17,752 nucleotides of DNA from Lentisphaeria bacterium. GTDB lineage: Bacteria; Verrucomicrobiota; Lentisphaeria; JABSQK01; UBA12247. The notes beneath the pieces are model-generated. The model was given only the letters and a program-made list of their open reading frames with translations. It was not told where the DNA came from and ran no database searches. The translations under genes were made by a program, and so were the position numbers. Shown here in pieces: positions 1 through 7,267 of this stretch. The stretch spans positions 993 through 18,744 of the forward strand of contig DMTJ01000509.1 of NCBI GenBank assembly GCA_003477185.1, read 5' to 3'. Position 1 is the first letter of the stretch. Each line of letters begins with the position of its first letter.

Positions 1-30
1 GCACGTCGAGTAATTGGCGACGGGCACGGA
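1..30 (+). repeat. Direct repeat copy 1, start of toxin-antitoxin-like cassette
   Basis: These 30 bases recur at 973-1002 with a single mismatch (C at position 25, T at 997). The copy sits just upstream of the antitoxin-like gene and touches the window edge, so its true left boundary is unknown. The two copies are 972 bp apart and bracket the cassette. A tandem duplication of the cassette would leave this pattern; a site-specific insertion target is an alternative. Confidence 0.8.
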
Positions 31-91
31 TGCTCAGCTGCTCAGCTCGGGCGCTCATTGTAAACCCGATAAGGCGCCGTATTTTTATCTT

Positions 92-379
92 ATGAATAGC
101 GATCGCCTACAACTCGCAGTCTACCCAGGTGGTGCGATGGTCGCCACGGGGTTGGCCGATCTTAGATCTGGGATACGAAGTGAGAGTGCCTTGGTGATAT
201 CCATGGCCGCGACCCGGCTTCGTCACTTGGGGCTAGAACTCGAAGCGCCAATTCCGGATGCCGAGCTCGCGTTGTACGACTACCTCGCGAAGATCCATGG
301 CGATAATGCCCATTCGCGCTTCAATGCGTTGCGCCGACAATTAGTTAGCTTTCAGCGGGCATGGGCATGCGTAAGTTAG
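92..379 (+). CDS. Antitoxin-like partner of nucleotidyltransferase (unnamed small-protein family)
   Basis: This encodes about 95 residues from the ATG at 92. The frame is open back to a TTG at 14, directly after an in-frame TAA at 11-13, so the start is uncertain and no clear Shine-Dalgarno site precedes the ATG. The opening MNSDRLQLAVYPGGAM and the alpha-helical body ending in NALRRQLVSFQRA resemble, from memory, the small protein usually encoded just ahead of DUF6036-type nucleotidyltransferases. Its stop codon lies 19 bases inside the next gene, implying translational coupling. Such pairs are generally read as antitoxin plus toxin, the small protein being the presumed antitoxin. That role is inferred from context; no DNA-binding motif is obvious. 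Confidence 0.6.
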   Translation: MNSDRLQLAVYPGGAMVATGLADLRSGIRSESALVISMAATRLRHLGLELEAPIPDAELALYDYLAKIHGDNAHSRFNALRRQLVSFQRAWACVS

Positions 380-897
380 TAGACCGCGGGCGCTTGCTGG
401 AATTTATGAAAGCGCTCGGTCGTGCAGCGGATGAGCCAAGTCGAGTCTATCTGCTTGGCGGAGCCTGTGCTCTATGGCACGGATGGCGGTCGACTACTCT
501 GGATGTCAATCTTAATATCGTTCCAGATTGCGACGCAATCTACAGGGCGATACCGATGTTGAAAAAATCGCTATCGATGAACGTCGAACTGGTTGTGCCT
601 AACGCCTTTCTTCCAGAGTTGGCCGGTTGGCAGGATCGGTCGATTTACATCGAAAGTATTGGGAAGGCCGAGTTTTATCACCTCGATTTCTACACTCAAG
701 CGTTGTCTAAGCTTGAACGCAGCCACGAGCGGGACCTCACTGATGTCGCCTCAATGCTGGCCGACGGCCTGGTTGAGCCAAGTAAACTGCGCCTCTACCT
801 TGATGAACTGTTGCCGAAACTCTACCGCTACCCTGCTGTAGATCCCGCCTCTTTCCAAGCTGCTGTTGAGGCATTTCTAGAGGAAACTGGGGCATAA
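361..897 (+). CDS. DUF6036-like nucleotidyltransferase, toxin-like, with altered catalytic Asp
   Basis: This 178-residue protein has the nucleotidyltransferase-fold signature GGACALWHGWRSTTLDVN at about residues 33-50, then a region with LDFYTQALSKLERSHERDL (about 108-126) typical of the AbiEii/DUF6036-like toxin-type transferases. The family would transfer a nucleotide to a tRNA or protein target. Members normally carry an Asp-x-Asp pair for metal binding; here the second position is Asn (LDVNL), so catalysis may be lost or weakened. The start at 361 overlaps the upstream gene by 19 bp; an in-frame ATG at 367 is an alternative. The gene is followed by a broken fragment of itself. The family call is from motif recognition, not a search. 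Confidence 0.7.
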   Translation: MGMRKLVDRGRLLEFMKALGRAADEPSRVYLLGGACALWHGWRSTTLDVNLNIVPDCDAIYRAIPMLKKSLSMNVELVVPNAFLPELAGWQDRSIYIESIGKAEFYHLDFYTQALSKLERSHERDLTDVASMLADGLVEPSKLRLYLDELLPKLYRYPAVDPASFQAAVEAFLEETGA

Positions 898-902
898 AAG
901 AG

Positions 903-950
903 GAGCCAAGTCGGAGTCTCTCTGCTTGGCGGGCCCTGCGGCTCTATGGC
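903..950 (+). pseudogene. Degenerate fragment duplicated from the nucleotidyltransferase gene
   Basis: Bases 903-950 align with 433-478 inside the nucleotidyltransferase gene, around the GGACALWHG region, with about four substitutions and two one-base insertions. The insertions break the frame, so it is not translated as a homologous peptide. It starts only six bases after the stop of the intact gene. The simplest reading is a relic of a second cassette copy that was mostly deleted. Confidence 0.75.
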
Positions 951-972
951 GCTTAGTACGACGTGTCTCCGT

Positions 973-1002
973 GCACGTCGAGTAATTGGCGACGGGTACG
1001 GA
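973..1002 (+). repeat. Direct repeat copy 2, after the cassette
   Basis: This copy is identical to bases 1-30 except for T at 997 in place of C at 25. It follows the nucleotidyltransferase relic. The order is repeat, antitoxin-like gene, nucleotidyltransferase, nucleotidyltransferase fragment, repeat, as expected after a tandem duplication followed by internal deletion. No gene resembling the antitoxin follows this copy within the window. Confidence 0.85.
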
Positions 1003-1044
1003 GACCCGGTCGTACGAGCGACTGTCCAGCTTCGCGAAACTGAG

Positions 1045-1106
1045 AGAAAAAGATCGACTCGAGTCGATTGCTATCGATGTGAGTCGACTCGAGTCGATTT
1101 TTTTCT
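1045..1106. terminator. Bidirectional intrinsic terminator with self-palindromic arms
   Basis: The arms 1045-1067 and 1084-1106 are 23-base inverted repeats with one mismatch, separated by a 16-base loop. The right arm runs into seven Ts (1098-1104) and the left arm begins with an A tract, so it can stop transcription on both strands. It sits between two convergent units, the cassette ending at 897 on plus and the HEAT/TPR gene ending at 1155 on minus. Each arm contains its own perfect palindrome (16 bases at 1053-1068, 14 bases at 1084-1097), so alternative small hairpins are also possible. Confidence 0.85.
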
Positions 1107-1154
1107 GGCCCTTTTTGCCCGGCTTGGATGGGCCAAGATACCTTGGCTACCAGC

Positions 1155-3262
1155 TCAGTCTTGCTTGGCGGATTCCTGCATCTGGCGCAGGCGTTTTGCC
1201 AGCAACCCATAGTCGTCACCAGCCATGACGGCGAGCCGTACGGCGATGGTTTGGTGGCGGACGGCCTCCTCAGGTTTTCCCGCCCGGAGGTAGGCCTCGG
1301 CAAGCGTGTCGCGAATTGCGGCGTTGTTTGGCGCTAGCTCCACGGCTCGAGTCGCGGTCGCGACTGCCTCTTCAACATTTCGATTGCAGTTTGCCATGAA
1401 CCACGCGGCATCGTTGCGGACAAAGGCGCTATCTGGGAGCGCATCGAGCTGCTCTTGGAGGAGGCTGTGCCTGGCCTTGTAGAGGCTGTCTGCGGCCTTG
1501 GTCGCGCCAGCTGCCTCGAGGCGCGTGACTGCTTCGATAACCAGATCCACGGACGGATTCAGCGCCATCATCTTGCGGTACTCTGACTCAGCCTTGGCGG
1601 GATCACCGGCGGCCAGTTCGGCGGCTGCCTGAAAGCGATGCATCTCGCCGAGTAACTGGGCGTAGACGGTGTGGTGCTCGTTGCGACTTGGCGAGATCAG
1701 CAGGTAGGTCTTGATGTTCCTGGCAGCCGTGCGGAAAGCCTGCGCACTGGCACTCGGTGTGGGCGGGTGGGACAGCACACCCGAGTAGAGCCAAGCGCTA
1801 AGCTTGGAGGCGGTGCGCGCGAGTTCCATTTGCTTCTCAGCCAGCCGTGGCAGGTCGAGCGAGTGCAGGGGCTTGCCGAGGGCCACGCGCTCATTGCTGT
1901 CCGCGAGTGGCAGCAGATTGGCGATTTCGAGATGCTGCTCTCGTTCCGGTTCGCCTGTGTCAAAGGTGACCGCGTAGATCGCGTGCAGGCTGGCATCCTG
2001 TGGGGCCGCGTCGAGTGCGGTCTTGAGCAACGCGCGGCTGCAATGGTATGCTCCCAGTCATCGTCCAAGGAGCTCCAGAGGGCTTCCGGTTTCTGCAGAA
2101 TCACCAAATTCGAATTCAGTAACTGCTTCAGCGTGTCATCGATCTCCATACTCGCCGCCGCGTCAATGACGGCCAGCTGCTGGTTGAGGTCCGCGCGCGT
2201 CAGGTTTTGGGCCCATTTGTCCCAGATTGCTCTTGCTGCCTCAGAACGCCCGTGCCGCGACAGCAGCAAGAGTCGGTTATACTCGTGTCCCGTCCATTCA
2301 CCTTCGGACAGGTCGAGTGCCTCGACAACGCGCCCCTGGTGGAGCAGCAGCGCGTAGGCGTCATGATACTGATGAGTGGCCAGATACCCCTCTAAAGCCT
2401 CGTCAAACTGGCCAGTTGCGACCAATTGCCACAGATCGGGCGCCGTGTCTGGCCACTCGCCTGATTGCAGGTAGCTGACCAGTTCCTGGGTGTGCGGGCG
2501 GCCTTTCTTGCTAGCCTGAGACCAGTCGCCTAATTCCAAGGCCAGCCCGGCATGTAGCTGCTCACTTTCATCCTTGGCTAGCTTCAGCGCCTCGTCGGTT
2601 CGCCCGATTGCTCGGTACAGATAGACCAGCGGGGCGTGGGCATCCGGCGCGTGCTTTTCGAAACAGGCGATGCCATCAGCGACGCGATTCTGCGCGGCCA
2701 GCCAGGCGGCGTAGCCATCGGCGCCCCGGTCGTACTTGGCGCACTCCCGTAGGATCATCTCGAGGATGTGCTCCTGATCGCTCAGTACGGCGGCTGCCAT
2801 ACTTGCACGGAGGTCGCTGACGCGGACTGCTCGCAAGACTCCGGCTAGGTGGGCCTTGCCCGTCGCCCGGATGAAGCGCCCGGCAGCTGCGAACTCACCA
2901 TCCTGCAAGGCCCTGCGTACCATGGAGCGCTTGCCTTCGGCATGGATCGCCCGATAGCGGGCGAGTTCCGCTGCTACTTCTGGCGGCGTATCTGGCATGA
3001 TGCCATCCCGCAATTGCTGCAGGATATACGCTGCGCGATAGACGATCTCCGGGTCGTCGGAGCTGAGCACCGCCCCGAGCAGCGGTCTGGCGTCCTCTCC
3101 GTCCTCTTAAAGGATGCGTTAGGCGGCCTTGCGCTCCAAGAAAGTGGCTGCCCCGAGACGCTCCATTGTCGCCTTTAAGCTTCTCTCGACCGCGGTTGCG
3201 GAGTTCGCAAAAAGCGTTGCAAAGATCGCAAGAATCAGACCCTTATTATGGTTATGCCGCAC
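1155..3262 (-). pseudogene. Exported HEAT/TPR-repeat protein, broken by two TAA codons and a frameshift
   Basis: Read from a GTG at 3262-3260, the frame gives a clear signal peptide (hydrophobic GLILAIFATLFANSATA, cleavage after A-T-A), then a HEAT-like helical repeat region and later TPR-like repeats (for example VRNDAAWFMANCNRN and NNAAIRDTLAEAYLRAG). GGGAGG stands 6 bases before the GTG, and the GTG overlaps the 3' end of the upstream gene by 11 bases, which supports this start. In-frame TAA codons fall at 3121-3119 and 3109-3107 within the first HEAT helix pair, yet homologous-looking sequence continues on both sides. Near 2040 the frame shifts by one base: the region coding DDDWEHTIAAA continues in another frame as LLKTALDAAPQD. 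With one base restored the product would be about 702 residues. Function is unknown; a periplasmic or envelope scaffold is plausible. Confidence 0.75.
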
Positions 3263-5126
3263 CTCGTGCCTCCCGATATAACTCCGCGCGTTTGCGTTTG
3301 ACCAACTGGTCGATGTCGTAGTCCGTGAGGTTGGCCTTTGCGCCCATGTTCTTCAGCATCTGGCGTTCCGCGCGATCCACATGGCCGTCTGCCAGGCACA
3401 TGGCCAGCATGGTGTCAATCAGCTCGCGGGCACTCTCGGGAGAGTCTGCGGCCATACTTGCGCCGTCACCTTTGTTGACTGAGTCGATGATGTCCGCCAG
3501 TTCGCTCGGCGGGATGCCGCGTGTTCTGGCAAAACGGTTGAGCTGCATCTCTTCGCGATCGTCGACGTGTCCGTCCGCGTACATCACGGTGATGGCGCAG
3601 GCGATCACTTCTTTGTCTGCCAGCGTGGCCCTGCCGGTGTACTCGCGGGGGACAGAAGAGACCACGTGGCGTTGATGCCGCGAGTGAAGCCTATTATGGA
3701 TGCTATCCAGTACCCAGCTGTAGCGGCCGGTATTCAGCGGCGTCCCACAGAAATCGCAGGTGGGGTTCTTGGAGGCTGTGTCTGGGGCTCCGCAGCCGGG
3801 ACAATGGCAGCTGGCCAGCAGGTTATGCTTTACGGACTGCGCCTCGGCAGACCGTTTCAGTACCAGCGTGTGGCGGTAGGAGCGGGTTGGAGCGGCCGGG
3901 TGATTCTCCCGGCTCGCGGACCAATGCACCATGACCTCGGCAAAATCGAAGGCGCCCTCGCGGCGGACTGTCTGGATTTCCACAGCCCCGATCGCAACTC
4001 CGGACAACCAGGTGTCTCGACCTTGGTTATCAGTCTTCATACCATGCTGCTTTGCGGCGACGAAGGACTCGCTAGCACAGCGCCCCAGCTTTTTCTGGTT
4101 TCCGGTCGTCTCGGCGGCAATCAGCCGCCAGAAAGTGGCAGATGCGCGATCCTCGACATGCTGCGTGTTGAAGTCTGCATCGCGGCTGCGCAGCTCGCTG
4201 ACGCCCGGCAGATCGGCGACTGCTCGGTCCACATCCCAGACGACTTCCTGCGTAATCTCGGTCAGCACCCAGTCATACTCGCCGGCGTTCAGCACGGATC
4301 CGCAGAATGTGCAGGTGGCTGCATCGACGGCTTTGATGGCCCCGCCGCAGTTTGGGCAGTTCCCTTCGAGCAGGCCCGGGGTGTCGCGGGTCTTGGCTCC
4401 GGGCTTTCTGAGAAAGCTCCAGTATTCGATAAACGAGTGCGGCGTTCGCTTGTTGCCGTGGATCAGCCTGTCGTTGTGCGTGTCCACCGTGTAGTCGATT
4501 GCGGTCGCGCGAATCGCGACATGCAGCGCGTCGAACTGGCCATCGCTGGTCACGGCCACCACGTCCACGTCATCCACCTGGACGCCGCTCATGTGGTTGC
4601 GCTGATGCGCAGCCCGCAACAGCTCTAGCTGGACGTTGAACCGCTCGTATACGCCGTCGGACATACACGGCCGGACCGACTCGATGTTCCCGCCCGCCCA
4701 GGCGCGCTGGATCCGCTCGAAGCCATCTTGGACTCGCCTTTTGAAGGCGTTGAGTTCGAAAGTCGTATCCCGTTCCTGCAAGGCTGCGAGGTTCGCATCC
4801 CGCTGGGCATGGTGTCGTTGCAGATTGTGATTGCGAATCGTGGTTTCGATTCTGTGCTGTCCCTGATACTTCAGGTAGCCGACGATCAGGACCACGATCA
4901 GCACGGGCACACCGATGGCTGGATAGCGCACTACTAGATAAATTAAATAGGCAATGTCCACGCCCGACGAGCCGTCGCCACCGATCGTGGTGCCGCTCGA
5001 CCAGCCGCCGCCTCCGCCAGAGAAACGTTGCCCATCGCCTGCGCGAGCCCAGGCTTCCAAACTTAAGAACAGTAGGGCTGCGCCGGCTAGGAACAGCCGA
5101 CGATGCCAGTGGCGCCAATCACTCAC
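3252..5126 (-). CDS. Membrane protein with two Tim44-like domains, two zinc ribbons and a C-terminal TerB domain
   Basis: The chosen start is the GTG at 5126-5124, with AGGAAAGG 8 bases upstream, giving 624 residues. A longer frame to 5225 would overlap the divergent gene and has no such site. In order: an N-terminal hydrophobic segment (about 9-27), a glycine/serine-rich linker (about 35-55), a second membrane stretch (about 57-84), and a Tim44/NTF2-like domain (about 122-245). Next come a four-Cys ribbon (C257, C260, C272, C275), a second Tim44-like domain (about 317-435), a second ribbon (C442, C445, C457, C460), and a TerB-like helical domain (about 500-620) with two DGHVD acidic motifs. 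TerB domains often bind metal and sit in membrane-linked complexes; Tim44-like domains bind membranes or partner proteins. The protein probably anchors to the inner membrane with its domains in the cytoplasm. It is translationally linked to the HEAT/TPR gene. Confidence 0.8.
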   Translation of the reverse strand: MSDWRHWHRRLFLAGAALLFLSLEAWARAGDGQRFSGGGGGWSSGTTIGGDGSSGVDIAYLIYLVVRYPAIGVPVLIVVLIVGYLKYQGQHRIETTIRNHNLQRHHAQRDANLAALQERDTTFELNAFKRRVQDGFERIQRAWAGGNIESVRPCMSDGVYERFNVQLELLRAAHQRNHMSGVQVDDVDVVAVTSDGQFDALHVAIRATAIDYTVDTHNDRLIHGNKRTPHSFIEYWSFLRKPGAKTRDTPGLLEGNCPNCGGAIKAVDAATCTFCGSVLNAGEYDWVLTEITQEVVWDVDRAVADLPGVSELRSRDADFNTQHVEDRASATFWRLIAAETTGNQKKLGRCASESFVAAKQHGMKTDNQGRDTWLSGVAIGAVEIQTVRREGAFDFAEVMVHWSASRENHPAAPTRSYRHTLVLKRSAEAQSVKHNLLASCHCPGCGAPDTASKNPTCDFCGTPLNTGRYSWVLDSIHNRLHSRHQRHVVSSVPREYTGRATLADKEVIACAITVMYADGHVDDREEMQLNRFARTRGIPPSELADIIDSVNKGDGASMAADSPESARELIDTMLAMCLADGHVDRAERQMLKNMGAKANLTDYDIDQLVKRKRAELYREARGAA

Positions 5127-5205
5127 TTGAAGTACCTTTCCTGTAATTCCGCAACGACGGCGATCTGCTGTCGCGCTTATGCCATAACTATGGAGGAGCC
5201 CCGTC
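5127..5205. promoter_or_regulatory. Divergent promoter region with two Shine-Dalgarno sites
   Basis: Only 79 bases separate the two divergent starts, so promoters for both directions must lie here or inside the opposing genes. GGAGGA at 5192-5197 precedes the plus-strand ATG by 8 bases. AGGAAAGG (complement of 5135-5142) precedes the minus-strand GTG by 8 bases. AT-rich sequence near 5178-5191 could hold a -10 element for the plus unit, but no convincing -35/-10 pair is visible. Shared regulation of the two units is likely from the geometry alone. Confidence 0.55.
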
Positions 5206-5478
5206 ATGCCGCAAGCCGTTGTCAATCCCGAAGAGTTAGAGCGCTTTTCTCAGCAACTCCAGCATTTTTCTGATCGGCTGAAGCAACAGACCGCGATCCT
5301 CAACGCGGGATTTTCGCAGCTTGGCTCCACATGGCGCGATCAGGAGCACCAGAAGTTTGCGCACGAGTACCAGCAGACCATGCAGGTGATCAACAAGTTC
5401 ATTGACACCACCGACGCCCATGTGCCCTTTCTGCTGCGCAAGGCCAAGCGCGTGCGCGACTATCTTAATCAGGCCTGA
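5206..5478 (+). CDS. WXG100-like small helical-hairpin protein
   Basis: This 90-residue protein has two long predicted helices (about 7-38 and 46-85) joined by a short turn containing STWRDQ (Trp at about 43). Size, helical hairpin and central Trp match the WXG100/ESAT-6-like superfamily; the usual Trp-x-Gly is Trp-Arg-Asp here. In Gram-positives these proteins are secreted substrates or partners of type VII secretion. No EccC/EssC-type ATPase is visible in this window, so a classical T7SS is not supported. The gene opens a plus-strand unit and its stop overlaps the next start (TGATG), so the two products are probably made together and may form a complex. There is no signal peptide. Confidence 0.7.
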   Translation: MPQAVVNPEELERFSQQLQHFSDRLKQQTAILNAGFSQLGSTWRDQEHQKFAHEYQQTMQVINKFIDTTDAHVPFLLRKAKRVRDYLNQA

Positions 5479-6335
5479 TGGCTAAGGAAGGCGCTGACGT
5501 TCGCAATGTGGCTGAGCTTGAACTGCTGTATCTGCGACTGGGGCAGTTCATGCCGGACGTTTCCTCCGTGCATGATAGTGTCGAGCAGGAACTTCTCCAA
5601 GTCCGCGGGCTGTTGGACCAACATCGTCGCAAGTGGTTGGCGCGGACGCAGCGGTTACGCGATCAACTGGCCGAGGCTCAGCTGGCCGAAGCGCGCGTGC
5701 GCCGGACTCAAACACGGCAGGATCAGGCGCAAGCGGCGCCCCACACCAGCGCGATCCAGCGCCAAGTCATTGCCGCGGAGAAGCAGATCCGGGCGACCGT
5801 CGCTCGCGAGCGCATGCTCGATGAGGTTGCCGCTCGTTATCGGGCCAAGGCCCACGGCCTAATCCTGCGTGGCAACGACTTAGTGCCGCGTGCCCGGCTT
5901 TTTCTTAACAAGTCACTGCATCAGCTGCGCGGCTACCTCGCGGACGGGGAAGATCGTGCGGAGGGCGCGGTGCTGCCACCGGTGCGCAGCCTGCTTTGGC
6001 GGCAGTCTTGCGCCGCGATGTTGCGCGTAGCTGGTTCCGTCGAGGTGCCTGCCGGCGCGCGCGTGATTGTCTCTGCCTTTGGGTTGCGGACTGAGCCCAC
6101 CGCTGCGGCGCTCGCCGCTGCCTACGTGACCCGATTTAGCCAGCGGCTGCGGGACAAGCCCGGGGCGAATCGCGAGACCATCGCCCTGGTACCAAGCGAC
6201 CACCTTGAGAACGTACGCAAGGCCTGGAGAGCAGCTGGCGGAAACATTTCTGCGGTTCAATCGCTGGCGCTCACCGTGGCCGAAGTGCGGGAGCTCACCC
6301 GTCTCTACCGCGGGTCGACGGAGCGAAATTCATGA
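5478..6335 (+). CDS. Coiled-coil protein of unknown function, partner of the WXG100-like protein
   Basis: I do not recognise this 285-residue family. Residues about 35-125 are rich in Arg, Gln, Ala and Glu with heptad-like spacing and should form a long coiled coil. The C-terminal part, about 130-280, looks globular with mixed hydrophobic segments (for example GARVIVSAFGLRTEP and ANRETIALVPSDHLE). No signal peptide, membrane segment or catalytic motif is visible. It starts within the stop codon of the WXG100-like gene and its own stop overlaps the methyltransferase start by four bases (ATGA), so it lies in the middle of a coupled operon. A structural or chaperone-like role with the WXG100-like protein is inferred from the coupling only. 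Confidence 0.7.
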   Translation: MAKEGADVRNVAELELLYLRLGQFMPDVSSVHDSVEQELLQVRGLLDQHRRKWLARTQRLRDQLAEAQLAEARVRRTQTRQDQAQAAPHTSAIQRQVIAAEKQIRATVARERMLDEVAARYRAKAHGLILRGNDLVPRARLFLNKSLHQLRGYLADGEDRAEGAVLPPVRSLLWRQSCAAMLRVAGSVEVPAGARVIVSAFGLRTEPTAAALAAAYVTRFSQRLRDKPGANRETIALVPSDHLENVRKAWRAAGGNISAVQSLALTVAEVRELTRLYRGSTERNS

Positions 6336-7267
6336 ACGAGTTGCCCAAAGAATTTGTGGCCCGGCTAAGGCAAATCGTGCCGGATGAGTACCAAGCTGCG
6401 GTGTTCGCACACATGAGCGAGGCGCAGCCTGCGTGCTTTCGGGTCAACACGCTGCTTGCCGAGAGGGAGTCGGTGTTTTGCGAACTCCGCAATCTGGGAT
6501 TGGAGCCAGAGCCGATTGACGGCGCGCCGGGTTTTGCGGTCCCCGCTGAGAGTCGTCGCATCCTGACGGATGCAGAAGCAGCTCGCGAAGGGCGGATCTA
6601 CATTCAGTCGCCTTCGAGCATGCTGCCGGCACCTGCGCTGGACGCCCAGCCCGGGGAGACGATTCTGGATCTCGCAGCAGCGCCAGGCGGCAAGACCTTG
6701 CACCTGGCGGCGTTGATGAACAACGAAGGGATGCTCTCGGCAGTGGAAGCAATCAAGGGCCGATTTCACCATCTGCGGGCAAATCTGACGCGTTGCGGAG
6801 TGAGCAACTGTAAGACCTATCTGATGGATGGGCGTAGTGTCGGGCGCAAGTGCCTGGAGCGCTTCGATCGCATCCTGCTGGACGCGCCGTGCTCGAGCGA
6901 AGCGCGGATTCGCGCGGATGACCCGACTAGCTGGAAGCACTGGAAGCCGCGCAAGGTTCGCGCCTGTGCGCACAAGCAGATTGGACTGATTCGCGCGGCC
7001 TGGCAGGCGCTAAAGCCAGGCGGGACCCTGATGTATTGCACCTGTTCCTTTGCGCCAGAGGAAAACGAGGCAGTGGTTCAGGCTCTGCTTGAGCGCGAGG
7101 AGAATCTTTCGGTGCTGGAGATTCCGGGGCTGCCAGACGCAGCGCTGCCCGGTTTAGCGGAATGGAACGGGAAGCGCTTTGCGGAGAGCCTGGCCCGGAC
7201 CCGGCGTGTGATTCCGGGGCGGCTCTGGGATGGATTTTATCTGGCATTGCTGCACAAGGAGCTTTGA
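6332..7267 (+). CDS. RsmB/NOP (NSUN)-type RNA cytosine-5 methyltransferase
   Basis: This 311-residue enzyme transfers a methyl group from S-adenosylmethionine to cytosine C5 in rRNA or tRNA. The SAM-binding loop DLAAAPGGKTLHLA is at about 113-126. Motif IV, DAPCSSE, is at about 184-190 (C187, product-release Cys) and motif VI, MYCTCSF, at about 234-240 (C238, the likely nucleophile). It is shorter than E. coli RsmB or RsmF, lacking the NusB-like N-terminus of RsmB and the C-terminal extension of RsmF, so the exact target base cannot be assigned. The start overlaps the upstream stop by four bases, and its stop overlaps the sulfatase start (TGATG). Both catalytic Cys are present, so it should be active. 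Confidence 0.92.
   Translation: MNELPKEFVARLRQIVPDEYQAAVFAHMSEAQPACFRVNTLLAERESVFCELRNLGLEPEPIDGAPGFAVPAESRRILTDAEAAREGRIYIQSPSSMLPAPALDAQPGETILDLAAAPGGKTLHLAALMNNEGMLSAVEAIKGRFHHLRANLTRCGVSNCKTYLMDGRSVGRKCLERFDRILLDAPCSSEARIRADDPTSWKHWKPRKVRACAHKQIGLIRAAWQALKPGGTLMYCTCSFAPEENEAVVQALLEREENLSVLEIPGLPDAALPGLAEWNGKRFAESLARTRRVIPGRLWDGFYLALLHKEL

Noticed and set aside
1697..3070. Separate 457-residue gene starting at GTG 3070
   Set aside because: No ribosome site precedes it, HEAT-like sequence continues upstream through the TAA codons to a signal peptide, and its last roughly 110 residues are out-of-frame translation after the frameshift.
3567..4628. 353-residue open frame on the plus strand
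   Set aside because: It is antisense to the Tim44-TerB gene, whose domains and Cys motifs show the minus strand to be coding.
5127..5225. Longer N-terminus for the Tim44-TerB gene starting at 5225
   Set aside because: It would overlap the divergent WXG100-like start, lacks a ribosome site, and places an atypical Cys/Arg-rich leader before the hydrophobic segment; the GTG at 5126 has a strong Shine-Dalgarno site.
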